This document shows positions 1 through 12,809 of a stretch of 64,000 nt of DNA, piece after piece. The first letter of the stretch is position 1; each line of letters opens with the position of its first letter. The notes under the pieces are model-generated. The model was given only the letters and a program-made list of their open reading frames with translations. It had not been told where the DNA came from and made no database searches. The stretch is from contig SSNU01000071.1 of the NCBI GenBank assembly GCA_012064415.1, positions 62,001 through 126,000 on the forward strand, given 5' to 3'. The translations under genes and the position numbers were made by a program. This stretch comes from Gyrodactylus bullatarudis (Eukaryota > Platyhelminthes > Monogenea > Gyrodactylidea > Gyrodactylidae).

Positions 1-151
1 ATAATTAGTTAAATAGAATGAAATACACTAATGCCAAATTTCCTTGTCTCTCGAGATTGAAATTGAGTGAACAGAAATTCATCTAACAAACTTTTACTAG
101 AAAATTGCATACGACTCAAATTTATATGATAATTTATCCGTATTACCTTAG

Positions 152-3100
152 ATAATAAAAAGACTCATGAAAATATTGGGACACAAATATCAAACTTGGA
201 CTCTCAGATTCTGACAATTGATATCAACATTACGAAAGAAATGAATGGCAAAAATATAACGTAAGTTTTATCTTGAATCGAAATATCCTAATGATTTTTA
301 ATGCTTATCTATGTAGATGCAAAGCTTATAATTCGGAAAATGAATTGGAAGGTGTCCAGTCAGAAGTCAAAACTTTAAATGTTTTATTCCCTCCTTCTGA
401 GCTAAAAGTACGTCTTCATGGCTCAAGTGGTCAGAGTATTGCCGAGAATGAACTTGCAGTAATTGAATGTAGTTCAGCTCCTTCTAATCCAGAAGCAGAG
501 TTAAAATGGACTGTCTTAGATTGTAGACCGGATTTCAAAATCGAAGATACCAATTTAGATCAAAACCTGAGCCTTTCTGACTTGAAAGAGAGAAGAGTTA
601 CACCCATCCCAGATGGCAAATGCGTCAAAAAGGAAATAGATGGTAATTTTTGATAATCACATTTTAGCTTGAACTAGTTTGACTTTCAACTATAGAATCA
701 GATTATACATTTTTAAATTGAAAAATGACCCTGGGAATTTTGTTATATAAGTCTTTAACGATTGAATTTTCTAGGTGTCCAAATGACCAGGTCACAGAGT
801 GAATTTGGCGGAACAATTACAAAAATCAGCTATGAGTTTAATGCAACCTGGGAGTACAGTTTTTACATTTTCAACTGTGAAATCAATGCTGAAAAATTCA
901 AGGGAATATTGTTAAAGGGAGAACATAAAATTGTATTACCATCTCGGCCTCAGCTGCTAGCATTGACCAAATCTAAGGAGATTTATATTCAAGAAGGTGG
1001 GTATCGAAATTGACAAAAAGATCAAATTTTATAATTCAATGGGAGAGCTTTATTTTTGTTGTGATTTGATATGAATTTTATTTCAGGCAAAAATTTCGTT
1101 TTCGACTCCCTTCCTCTATCGAATGCCTCGGATTTTTCGATAAGCTGGTTCAAGAATGGTGTGAAAATAAAGGAGAAGAAATCTGATACTATACGCCATG
1201 ACTATCGAAGGAAGAAGGAGAAAATCCATGTCAGCGGAATGAAGAATCAAATTCTCATTTTTGAAGATGTCGACCAAAGTATGGCTGGCACCTATAACGC
1301 TGAAGCTACCAACGAAGTGGGAACAAGTTATTTCAGCTTTGACGTGATAATCACACGTAAGTTTTAATGGTCACTACTTTTTACTTGAGATTGGACATTT
1401 GATCAGGTTTTTCAACAAACCTGGAAAACTTTTTAAAAGTCTTTGATTTATCAAATCAAAGAAATGCCAATAAATGAGAGACCTATCGACTAGATGCTTC
1501 CCTTGACACGCACAACGACCATAACTCAGAAGATTCTCTCTCCTTTACACTATTTTTCAATGCATTAAAAGAAATTCCTTTCAAAATCCCACTCTCCACC
1601 CTGGGCATTCTGAATGAAGGAAGAAGATTCCATGCAATATCTTATTTTATCAAACTCTTCTTTTTCTAACAACAACTTGACTACAATTTTTTGATAAATA
1701 AATAAAGAAAATGCACTTGCTTTTCAATTCGTCAAGATGGAAAATTAACTACAGTCCATATTTTGTTGAAAGGGAACGTCAAGAGAAAAATTCTTTTAAT
1801 TAGATCTTTTGTATTTCTTCAAAATTAATTTTAAATTTCATTTTTTTCTCTCTAATTAATTGACCTCAACTTAATTTTGTCTACTCTCAAATTTTACGGG
1901 AAATGATATAAATAGTTAAAATCAAGATAGGAATTTATGATTTTTACAAAATTCTTAATTTTTTCATCAAGAAATCAAATTCGATTAAGAACTTTTTGGA
2001 ATCTAGATCATGAGGCCATCTTTCACGATAAACAGAGAAAAATTTTAGAAAAAAATATTTTTTAAGGAAAATACGGCAAATTTTAAATCTTGAAGTAGTG
2101 CCAAATTCCCATTTTTTGAACTTTGAGTTGAAAATTTTTGTTGATTTCAATGTGAGAGAATGATCAAAAGTTGATTTTTAGGATCACAATAAGACAAAAA
2201 ACCCGATGATCATCATAACAATTTTGCTAAATGTTTCATTTTTCAGGGATCTTGAAATATCAAATTTCATCGACTTTCAAGTAGGTAAAATGATGAAAAA
2301 TTTGATTTTGATACGATTATGGGGTGATTCTCAAAATCTGATTCAGCATATATAATTTCTTTGATTAATTGCGATCCTAAGAATCAACTTTTGATCACTC
2401 TCTCACATTGTAATCAGCCAAAATTTTCAACACAAATTTCAAAAAATGGGAATTTGGCGCTACGTCAAGATATCAAATTTGCCGTATTTTCCTTAAAAAT
2501 TGTTTTTTTCTAATTTTTTTTCTCTTTATTGTGATCTAGTTTCCAAAAAGTTCTTAATCGAATTTGATTTCTTGATGAAAAAATTAAGAATTTTGTAAAA
2601 ATCATAAATTCCAATCTTCATAACTAGGTGTATACTATATATAAAATTTTAGGGTCGCCAAAAATTAAAGATGGACCATTCAAGACTATAAGCATTAATG
2701 AAAACTCTGATACAATATCGTTGGAGTTCCAAGTTGATGGCGTTCCACCAATAACATCTGATATGATATTATGGACAAAGAAAAAATCTGATGATCTTAT
2801 TACTGAAAGGATTGGAAATCAAACTATGGAGCCTTTACGCTGCTATAATGTAAGCCGTTGAATATTTTTCCTTATTGTGGAAATATGACATAAAACTTTA
2901 AGCTGAAATTTTTTATTGGTTTGAAAGTGATAAGAAGAAGTTTTCATCAGGATCATTAGTTTTTTGAGGAATTTTGAATTACCGATTTTTCATTGACTTT
3001 CAAGCATTGAAAATGATTAAGAAATCGATATAGAGGTTAAGAATTAGAACATGTTTAGTAGCATGTTTAAAAAAATTTTTTTTCCCTAAATAACTAAAAC

Positions 3101-6100
3101 TCTTTTACACAGAAAACAAGATTTTCATAAATTAAATTCCAAAATTTTCTTGTTCTGATACCCATAAATCCCATTTTCCCAAAACTCTTAAAAACGAATT
3201 AAAATTTCCAGAAAAGCAAGAGGTTACGTAGCGAAGGGATTTTAAATAACTATCAAAATAATTCCCATCCGAAAAGTCATACAGATTGATCAAAAATGTG
3301 AATTTTATCAATTATTGTGGTAAATTTGAAAATTCAAATTTTCAATCTTTTGAAATATTTATCTTGTAAATGTTTGAATATCTTTTAAACAGAGCACAGA
3401 CTAATTTTCTTAAAGATTTGCATAGATATATCAATTTCTTCAAAATCTACACTGGATTGAATATTATTCGAAAACTAAAATTTTATAAATACACTTACTA
3501 ATGATGAAAATATTTATTGTCTTTTGTACTAGATTGATGAAGAAAAAAGAAGGAAATAAACTTCCCAAGAGTATTGCATATGTAGAAAATAAAAAGAAAC
3601 ATACGACAAGATCCCATACCAGTTTAGTGCAATACTTTTTGTATTTATAGATATGAAGTAATACTTTCTGGGAATACTAATGATAATACTTCTTTGAATC
3701 TCACTTCTCTCTTTGTCTATTTCTCTCAGTAATAGTGGGAAAAACAAGAGATAATTTGTCACGCCTTGTTACATCTTGTTCATAAATATATATATATCCA
3801 TACACACTAATCCATTAGAAATGACCTTTAATTTTTATATGAATTTCAAGTAGAATTTCCATAAGTACAATTCCTTGTCATTTTACTTTTTGTACGATCA
3901 GGTTGAGACGAATCCCTCAAAGTTATCGAAATAATAAAAGATTATTCTTATTTTCTTAATTTTGAATATTAGTGTGAAAATAAGTATGAATGGCTGTTGA
4001 TAAATTTCAAAATCTCTATCTATCTTGAAAATCTCATCTTACCTCCAACTTTGAATCATGTTTTCAAAGTAGTGTTAAAACAAGATCATCTGATTTCAAA
4101 TATCATTTTGGGAACGAATGATAATTCCAAGGTTTTCAGAAAAATCTTGGCGAAAATATTGAGATCTTCTTAAAAGTTATAGATTGTCAACTTTACATCA
4201 CAGATCATATACTAAAAACATACAGATATTTTTCAGATAATTTGAGAAAATATTCAATCAAGGGTTTTATTTGTTATTGAAATTTTAATGAAAATTTTAA
4301 ATTATTTCAGACAACAGGAGAAGAATTCGAACATAAGCAGTTCGTGCAATGTGATCCCCAGCCGCATCTAATGACGACTTATTTGACCATTTACAACCTC
4401 AACCAGAAAGACATGGGTGTTTATGAATGCATTGTCGATAACGGAGTTGGAGTAGCCAAAAAAACCTTTTACTTGACATATCCAAGTGAGACATTAAATA
4501 ACAGATAGGAATTAAATACATATTATCATTAGTTTTGTGTATGAAATTTATCCTTTTATTTAATTTCAGTTACTCCTCATGTGAAAATACTCGAGATGAA
4601 TAAAAAGTCAAGTGGTGTAATTGGCGCCAAATCTGTAGTATTAAAGAGCTTCGTAATTGCTGAACCGCTTCATGAAGTTACTTGGTCATTAAAGGACAAG
4701 TCAAATGTTGAAAAAGTTATTAAAAAGACAAAAATTTCTGATATTGGCTATGGAAGGTCCATGGAAGATCCGCAAAATAGTTTTATGAGAAAGGAAACCT
4801 TTCATTATCAGACTTTTATCCGTCATTCGGAGCCGGGTCTGTACGAAGTCAACCTGAACATCTTTTCATTTACCAAAGAGGACTTTGGCACATACAAAAT
4901 TCAAGCTGGTCCTTCGTCTGGCTTTATAGAGGTGGTTGGTACATCCAGTCCTTACATGCCAATCAACTTTAAAGTCACCGAACAACATGGAAACTCCATC
5001 AGAGTGCAATGGACTCAAGCATTTAATGGGGGGGATAAACAAATATTCCAGTTAAAGTGGAGGGAAGCTGGCTCAGCAACCTTTCAGTATCAAGATATTG
5101 TAGAAGATGAAAAGAGTCCTGATTTGACCTACACAATCAACAGTACGTATCTCTCATTTAAACATATATGAATGTACAAAAAGACTTTATTGCCTCTTCT
5201 TAAAGAAATCTACTCAATTTGAAAATTTATATAAAATTCCAATAATTTCGAATTTGATTTTTAACGGTCTGTTTTAGATTTGAAGGGTGAAACTTCATAC
5301 GAAATAAGTATTTCGTCACGAAACGAACTTCATGGCCCATCTGGTTTCACTGCACCGATTCATGTCAAAACGAATTCAAGTAAGAAGAATTCAAAATTTT
5401 AAATATTTCTCTTACTCAAAAATACCAGGTCCAAATTGTACAGGCTTCCTAACTTTCAACACCATTATAATGTTTTTTTTTCATATTATTTAGTTCCGAA
5501 AAGCTCAATCATCCATACTGATCCATATGGAAGTCATGATCTTCAAGCTTACAACGTTGGCAATATGAACGAAAATGCAATTCTCATAATTGTTGCAGTT
5601 TGCGTTTTTGGCTTTGTTGTCCTAGTGATTAATTTACTGATAATTAGCTTCCTTGTAAAGAGACGGAAGAAAATGGCTGGTCTCAGAGCCATACATTCAA
5701 TTGGAGGGTATGGTAATGATAACGTTAGCCTACCTCTCTCTTTCGCCATTAATGGCCATGGACGTAATACGAATGGAAAAATCAAGAACCATCATTTCGA
5801 AGATGCCTATACACTAAGGAATAGCGAGGCAAAATACTTCAATCATCCTGAAGATAAGCTACTCAAGAATTCAAGTGAGAATGCTAATCTGTATTTGTCA
5901 ATAATCTTAAAATTATATTTGCCTCAGACTGAGCATGGATATCTGTTTTTTCCCCTCTACATGAAGATCAAGTCTCTTATTCTCAGTGTGATCTAGTATA
6001 ATCAATAAATTTCTACGTTACATTGATACATTGTGAATGCTAGAGTAGGCCAAAATTTTCAACTTTTTCCAGCCATAATCTCATTTTGAAGGTAATCGAA

Positions 6101-9100
6101 AACTATGCAATTTATTCCTATAAAACCATACGTTTTCGAGTTTATTCTGATATACAAAATCTCGAATGAGAATGATGATTTTTGAACACGCGCCAAAATT
6201 ATTTCAATGAATTTTACTACGAGAATGGACAAGATCTATGCAATAGTCTTTTTTCGCATATTGAAAGAAATTCCTAGGAAATTAGGTAAACTTTGATGAT
6301 TTTAGGGAAAATGGGATTTTGTATATCAGAACATGAAAATATTTATTTTGATTTTCAAAAATGTGTTTTTCACGGTTAAAACATCAATTTTTAATTAGGG
6401 CTTGGAACATTTTTCGGGTAAAATAAAATTTAAATTTTATTCCCCTAATAAATATACAGATTTTTCCATAATTCTACCTTGCCCTCGAATTGAGATTGAA
6501 TAAAAGTTAGTTTAGTGTCAGAAAAGTATTAGGAAAGGTCATAAAACTTGACAGTTTAAAGAGAAACTTAGGCATAAATCATCCGAAAAAAAAATGTTAC
6601 GCCTTCTTCTTTGTTTACTTTTTTCTTGGTTAGTTTTTAGTTTTCTCCACTGAGACAATTTGAATTAACTTGAAAAATATAATCAGAAATTGCATCATGG
6701 ATTTCGTTGTTCATGAAATGACTTTATTCGGAAAAATCAATTTTTTGATTAAATCAAATCATTTCCACTGATGACTCAGAAAAATTTTATCGTCAAAAAA
6801 TTTGTCAGGAAAAACTCTTTCCTTATTCTAGAAAAAAGAACAAGTTTTGCTTGAGTAGTCTGCATTCTTTCGGGTCCGATTGTCATAGATTGCTATCAGA
6901 ATAATTTTATTTCCCTAGATCGATTATTTCCAGATGGCAGAATGAAGATTGAATTTCCCATCTGGTTACCACAAACAAACTCAAATTTTTTTCTATACTT
7001 AGACAGTAATTTTGATAATTTTAAAACCTAAATAAATTAAAAATGAAAATTGGTTAATTTAAACCTAACTGACATGAATTTGAGAATTTACTTTTTTTAC
7101 AAAAACTCGATATTTTTCTCCGGGTTCACAGAAAAATATTTTTTTTTAATTCTGAAACGGAATGAGCTAATAAGATGTGGATATTCGAAAAAATTCCGAA
7201 AAAAATTCAATCTGACCTAAATTAGGCCGTTTTTCGAATTTCGAAAATTTCTACTTTTTCAACTTTTGAACCAAAATTTTTATTGATTTTGATGTTTCGA
7301 TGCAGTTAAGTGATCATATTTGGGATCAAGATTAGACGAAGAATTATAATTCACCTGCAGAAGCTCACTGAAATTCGTCATAACTGTGGGAAATCGAACC
7401 ATTTGAATTTTTCGGTTATCACGAAGGCAAATTATCCAAAATCTGTAAGTTTAACTTTTTCACGGAAACAGTAACATCTACGCTAACTTTATGGCCGAAT
7501 TTAAATTCTTCGTTCAATATTGATCCCAAATATGATCACTTAACTGCATCGAAACATCAAAATCAATAAAAATTTTGGTTCAAAAGTTGAAAAAGTAGAA
7601 ATTTTCGAAATTCGAAAAACGGCCTAATTTAGGTCAGATTGAATTTTTTTCGGAATTTTTTCGAATATCCACATCTTATTAGCTCATTCCGTTTCAGAAT
7701 TAAAAAAAATTTTTTCTGTGAACCCGGAGAAAAATATCGAGTTTTTGTAAAAAAAGTAAATTCCCATATTCATGTCAATTAGGTTTAGATACATTTATTT
7801 ATTTTTTAGATTATCTGAATGAGGATTCTATTGAAATGACCGGTGGCCAATTGATGAATAATCATGGTTTGTGTACGTCGCCTAATCTGAAACTCTCCAA
7901 TAATAATCCGACAATGTATGATAAAAAGTTTGATTATAACAGCATTTATCAAAAGAATCACGATGATAAGAAAACCTTTAGTGGATATGAGACTGGCAGT
8001 GATGATACCAACTTAACAGTCAAAGATATGATTAAACAACAGACGATGATGCCAAATGATGGATATTACTTTGATCAAAACACTGGACAATGGAAAAATG
8101 ATGTGAGTTTTTATGCGCATTTTTGAAATGACCATCAAGATCAGTCTCTGAATAGACTTTCGACCAATTTTTAAAATGTGTCATCTCTCGATCCTTTTTA
8201 ATGATCCAAAAACTCAGAAATAATCTGGATATTCTTATGGTTAAATTAGAGAACAGTTGACCTCTCTTATTTCTCTCTAAGCTTACTTTAAATCCTTTTG
8301 GTCTTTTTATTATAGATAACATGAAAACGAGTCCCTTGCGGTCAATTTGTCACTCAGAAAAATTAGTGCAAAACACGAGGGGACAAATGTTCTATAGAAT
8401 AGCCATTTTTATCAGCTAGCTTCAATAAAAGATTGTGAGCTTTTCGCTCCACTCCTTTCATTCGTTTTTAATGTTTTGAATTTATTTTGATAGAAAAATA
8501 TTTTATATCCGGTTGAATTTTCTTGGAAAAGGAACATTGATTTTTTTCTCTAAAAGATCGAATTGAAATCTATTTCAATGTCTGTACGATGTACAGTATA
8601 CGTAGATAATAAAGTAATGAGCAAGTGGATTTCTTGCCTGTTGAATTAGAAAAATTTCCTTGATAATAATCTTATCCTTTGTTTGTTCTAGTGTACTAAC
8701 ATAGTAATTAAGAATTTTCTGTAAAAAAATTATTATTCTAAAGCTAATTAATATGAAGATGAGAATTTATGATTTTTACAAAATTCTATAAATCTTTTCA
8801 TCAAAAAATCGATTTTGATCAGTATTCTTGGAATCTAACGCATGAGATCCACTTTCACGATATGAAGAAAACGTAATTGGAAAAAATCCTTTTCTAGGCA
8901 AATTATGACACTCGAAGTAGTGGCGAATTCCTATATTTTGATCTATGAATTGAAATAATTCGCTGATTTCAAAGTGAGAAAGTGATCCAAAGTTAATTTT
9001 TAGGATCACGATAAGTCAAAGAAATATGCTGAATCTAATATTGGGAATCACCCCATTATCGTGTGAGAATTGAATTTTCCCTACTTGAAGATTAATGAAA

Positions 9101-12100
9101 TTTTGATGATACCAAAGAATCCCTGAAAAATGACGAATTTTCATAGTGATAATTGGTTTTCTTGTCTTATTTCGATCAAAAAAATCAACTTTTGATCAAT
9201 TTCTTACTTTGAAATCAGCAATTCAAGTTAAAAATATTTAGAATTCATATAAAAATTTCGTTTTCTTTACATCGTGAAAGTGGGCCTTATGATCTGGATT
9301 CTTGATGAAAAAAAATTAGAATTTTGTAAAAATCATAAATTCCTATCTTTGTAAACTATTAACTAGGTGTTTATTAGAGAAGGACACATTTTTCTTTATT
9401 TGATGCTTCCAATAGTTTCCTTATGCTATGTTGCCATTAATTGTGTTCTTGTTAGGGCCTGACTCAGGAGCAATTTTAGGAGGCATGGTTTGGATGGAAT
9501 TTAATGGTTCTCATGTATTTAGTTACACGAAATAAATATTTGCTAAATAGCTAAGCTCCTCAACAAAAAAAATCATAGCCTGTCCAGAATTTCCAAATTT
9601 ATCATTTCTCGTGGTAAAATTCATTGAAAAATGGTTGCGCCAATTTGAAAATTTGACACTATTCATTGAAATTAGGCATATCTAAATAAAATTTTAAAAA
9701 TTTAGTTCGATTGGAGTTTTTCCTCTTCCCTTATTTTCTATCGAATGAACGTATACAGCTTGAAAAGTTAAAAATTATGTTTCACCTTATATTCTATTTT
9801 CTTTCAAATCCCCATTCGGTACGTTCTTTGTTGTTGTTTAAAATTTCGTGATTATGTTGTCGAAAAATAAATAGAATCCACTAAGTTCCATGAACGAATC
9901 AATTTTGGGCGTTCAAAGCAATACAAACGCTTCGCTTATTTATGCATCAGGGGCGAGTCATGTTGGAGAGACGATTTCGAATTCTGGCATCATCTTATCA
10001 AACAATAATCAATCAAGGGATATATTGAATTCATCTGATGGAAATTTATTCCCATGTCAATATTTTACTCTGAATTTGCCAAATTCTTATGAAATCGCTT
10101 CCCTCATGATTCCATATGACAATAACGAGACAAAAAATAATTTGAATAATTAATACAGAAGAATTACTCTCGAGAATGTCCTTGTTCATCCACTGAAATA
10201 TTTTCTGTTTTTAACGAATCCCAAAAAATTTCTCTGACTATTCTTTTTTATTTCCTTTATATTGCATATAAAAGTGAATTCTTAAAATACATTATCTATA
10301 TTAAGCGATGGTGCGTGTTGTTACTTTTTAGTAGCTCGATGATATAAATAATATTTTTGGCGTCACAAGACAGAGTTTAATGTTGAATTCAGTGACTTTA
10401 ACTAATTTTCTTACAGAACAAAGCAATGATAAGTCTAGCGCAAAACTCCCCAACTTTGATTAGATATGGAAATAAAGTATCGCCAAATTCTCTATATATG
10501 CAAAAAGCTTGCTCTTACGAGAAGGGTTTCAACCAGCCGATCCCAGCTGTGAGTAATTCTGATGTTGAGTTCATGCTGAATTCTCTATATTCTCCTTCTA
10601 GGCTCGTAATTTCGAATTTCGTAAAGCATCAGTCAACAGCTGCTACCATCAGTTTCTCCAATCAACACCACAGTTAATGAGTTTCGGTCAATACAAATCT
10701 GAATCAATATCAAATTTGGATTCTCCAAAAGTTAGAAATAACATTTTAAAGAGGAACTTTGACTCACCCAATAGTCACATGAGACAACCCCTATTAAGGA
10801 ATATGCAGAATGGTAATAAAAGTGGTAAGTCTCGCGGTTAAAGTTCAGTTTAGGAACTCAAATTTTTTATATGATTTAATCCTGTAATTACTATCAAGTA
10901 GCTTCAAGAATCCATTATTAAGAGTTAAACGATATTAAAATTGTTCAAATAGAATCTTTATTTAAAATAAGCTCTTATTTTAGATACTTAATTTGTTTTT
11001 ATCGGCACATTTTTATAAAATTTATTCATGGATATAACAGATATAAATCTTGTGACAAACATTTATCGACTGGATTGATCTTTCGACAAGATCCAGTCGT
11101 CATTGTTGAGTTTAGTCAGCGTTTGAGATTAATCCCAGCCTCAAAAAGACATTTGTGTGGAAGAATGATGACAATAATCAAATCAGTCAAGTCAGTTGAT
11201 AAGAAGATACGGCATTGCTCACCATGTCGAGCCAGAAGAATTTTTGGAATCCTATCCATGTTGCCGACTTTTACGATTTGAAGATAAAAATTAATTTTCA
11301 AATCATTTTTCAAATTTCGATTTGGCGCCAAAATCCCATTTTTTGAACTTTGAACTCAAAATTTTTATTGTTTTGAGAGGGGGACTATGGTCAAAAGATG
11401 TTTTTTAGGGTCAGAATTAGGCAAGAAAGCAGAATATTGCTGATAAACTTTCGAAAGATACACCATTTTCGAGGGATTTCAATTTATCGAAGTATTGAGA
11501 ATGATCAAAAAGTCGAAATTTAGCTCCCAAACGATACTGAGGTTATGCATTAGAACAGATTAAGCATATTTGGTATCTTGTCTAATTCTGATCCTAAAAA
11601 CATCTTTTGACCATAGTCCCCCTCTCAAAACAATAAATTTAGTTCAAAGTTCAAAGTTCAAAAAATGGGATTTTGGCGCCAAATCGAAATTTGAAAAATG
11701 ACCATATTTTTCCTGAAAATAAACTTTTTTCTTCAAATCGTAAAATTGGGCAACATGAGTAGGATTCCAAAAAATCTTTTACAAATTCGAATTTTTGATG
11801 AAAAAACAAAGTTTTTTGTAAAAATCATAGATTCCCAACTTCATATCAATTAGCTTTATATAGCATCATAAAGATCAGTTCTCATGAAGATGAGAATTTT
11901 GCTTTTTTACAATCTCTACTATTTTTCTCCCGATAGTCAGGAACACAAACATTTTTGGATCATATCATAAAAAGAAACCAATAATCTGACCATTTTTCCT
12001 CATTTTCAACCTTTGAGGCGAAAAACTCTTGTGATTTCGAGGATTTAAAGCATTTCAATGCTGATCTTTGGGATCAAATATTCGAATTCACCTAAATTGG

Positions 12101-12367
12101 TCATTATTGTAAGAATGAATGCTTCATCTAATGATGCTCCGAAATGTCAGAGTTAAATCTGTGAAATCGATGAAAAATTTGCTATCTCGGAGCTGCGTTT
12201 TACCTTTATTTGTGAATATATTGAAAAAACAGAGATTTTTTTGATGTTTTTTTCCAGATGGATACAGCAGTCAGGATGATCCGTCATATGAGAAACAGCG
12301 GTATAGAGAACGGCTTCGGGCAATTGAATCTGAACGGAAAAAAACTAGTAAAGTTAGTCCAAGATAG
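152..12367 (+). CDS. Nephrin/Sticks-and-stones/Hibris-like Ig-FN3 transmembrane adhesion receptor (5' end outside window)
   Basis: Thirteen exons join in consistent phase: 152-260, 317-642, 775-996, 1087-1356, 2653-2849, 4311-4485, 4570-5142, 5278-5379, 5494-5874, 7810-8102, 10417-10548, 10602-10824, 12258-12367 (TAG), giving about 1036 residues. The first exon is entered mid-protein, so the N-terminus lies upstream. Seen: several Ig domains (for example the F-strand motif GVYECIVDNG), one FN3 domain (PINFKVTE to HVKTNS, exons 4570-5379), a hydrophobic membrane segment (AILIIVAVCVFGFVVLVINL) followed by KRRKK, and a polar cytoplasmic tail of about 320 residues. Several Ig domains followed by one FN3 and one TM is the nephrin/SNS/Hibris plan; Kirre-type partners lack FN3. 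Known role of the family: heterophilic adhesion in myoblast fusion, filtration slits and synapse targeting. Two Ig domains lack the usual cysteines. Family membership is fairly sure, orthology is not. Confidence 0.8.
1913..2628. repeat. Foldback (long inverted repeat) element in receptor intron 4
   Basis: The left arm, starting near 1913, is repeated in reverse complement by the right arm ending near 2628. Shared signatures are the terminal block around AATTTATGATTTTTACAAAA and inner blocks on a GATCA-rich core. Arms are imperfect (some indels) and nearly meet in the middle. The element ends about 24 bp before the acceptor of exon 2653. It is one member of a family seen at several other places in the window. 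Confidence 0.8.
7063..7786. repeat. Near-perfect 0.72-kb foldback element in receptor intron 9
   Basis: The segment is an almost perfect palindrome: AAACCTAACTGACATG at the left end matches CATGTCAATTAGGTTT at the right end. The whole arms (for example 7120-7330 against 7530-7740) are reverse complements with very few differences and a short unpaired centre near 7360-7480. It ends 23 bp before exon 7810. The transcript would fold into a hairpin with arms of roughly 300 bp. It is a subfamily of the other foldbacks here, and its higher arm identity suggests a younger insertion or arm-to-arm conversion. Confidence 0.88.
8247..8404 (+). mobile_element. MITE family A, copy 1 (about 158 bp)
   Basis: It starts with TAGAGAACAGTTGACCTCTC and ends with an inverted version near GAGGGGACAAATGTTCTATA. 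Closely related copies lie at 40861-41009 and, reversed, at 55854-55972. No coding capacity. It sits in a receptor intron. Confidence 0.72.
8755..9367. repeat. Foldback element in receptor intron 10
   Basis: The left block (AAGATGAGAATTTATGATTT) recurs reversed near 9323-9345, with matching inner arms around 8960-9010 and 9160-9210. It has the same family signature as 1913-2628 but is more diverged between arms. Confidence 0.72.
9875..10153 (+). other. Possible alternative terminal exon of the adhesion receptor
   Basis: After an acceptor at 9873-9874, an open frame (NPLSSMNESILGV onward) runs 92 codons to a TAA at 10151-10153. The upstream exon ends at 8102 in phase 0, so both this exon and 10417-10548 can be joined to it in frame. 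I see no good donor inside it, so it would act as an alternative last exon with a shorter, different cytoplasmic end. It has no recognised motif and could be chance open sequence in an intron. Confidence 0.35.
11231..11868. repeat. Foldback element, left end truncated, in the last receptor intron
   Basis: The core GGCGCCAAAATCCCATTTTT at about 11322 is matched in reverse complement at about 11665-11685, and the block GAGGGGGACTATGGTCAAAA at 11378 is matched near 11600-11620. The right terminus (CCCAACTTCATATCAATTAG) is complete near 11860, but the corresponding left terminus is missing. Confidence 0.75.
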
Positions 12368-12809
12368 GTCATATGAAATTGACAAGGGTGAACTGATTTA
12401 AGAATAAAATATTACCCGAAAACAGTTTGCTAATTTTGGTCAATCTTAGGTGTTTCTCGGGAATTGTAAAAATGATTATCAAGAGGATAACCAAATTCTT
12501 TCCGATTGTTCGAATGATGCAGTGTCTCTGGCAAAACTGGTTCGAGATCAAGGCCAATCATGTTTAATATAAGAAATCAATATCTCAGTTGAAAAAGAAA
12601 ATTATATCTGTCTTCTTTACAATTTGTTTGGATTTGCAAAATTATTTTAGAAAAATATTCGACTTGAATGAATAAAAACATTTTTTAAACACATTCTTTC
12701 CTTTCTATAATTTCATTGACCCGAGATAATATTTTTCTATAATTCGGATTCAATCTTTAGTCTATCATATGGTTTATAATACGCTAATAACGAATTATTT
12801 TTAGTTTTA

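Noticed and set aside
6766..6784. CTGATGA followed by GAAA (second hammerhead-like core)
   Set aside because: No stem I pairing around it and no mobile-element context, so probably chance.
11075..11281. Open frame that could be a receptor exon (IPASKRHLCGRMM...)
   Set aside because: The exon ending at 10824 joins directly in phase to 12258 and gives a sensible C-terminus; this frame lacks a good acceptor and donor and runs into a foldback element.
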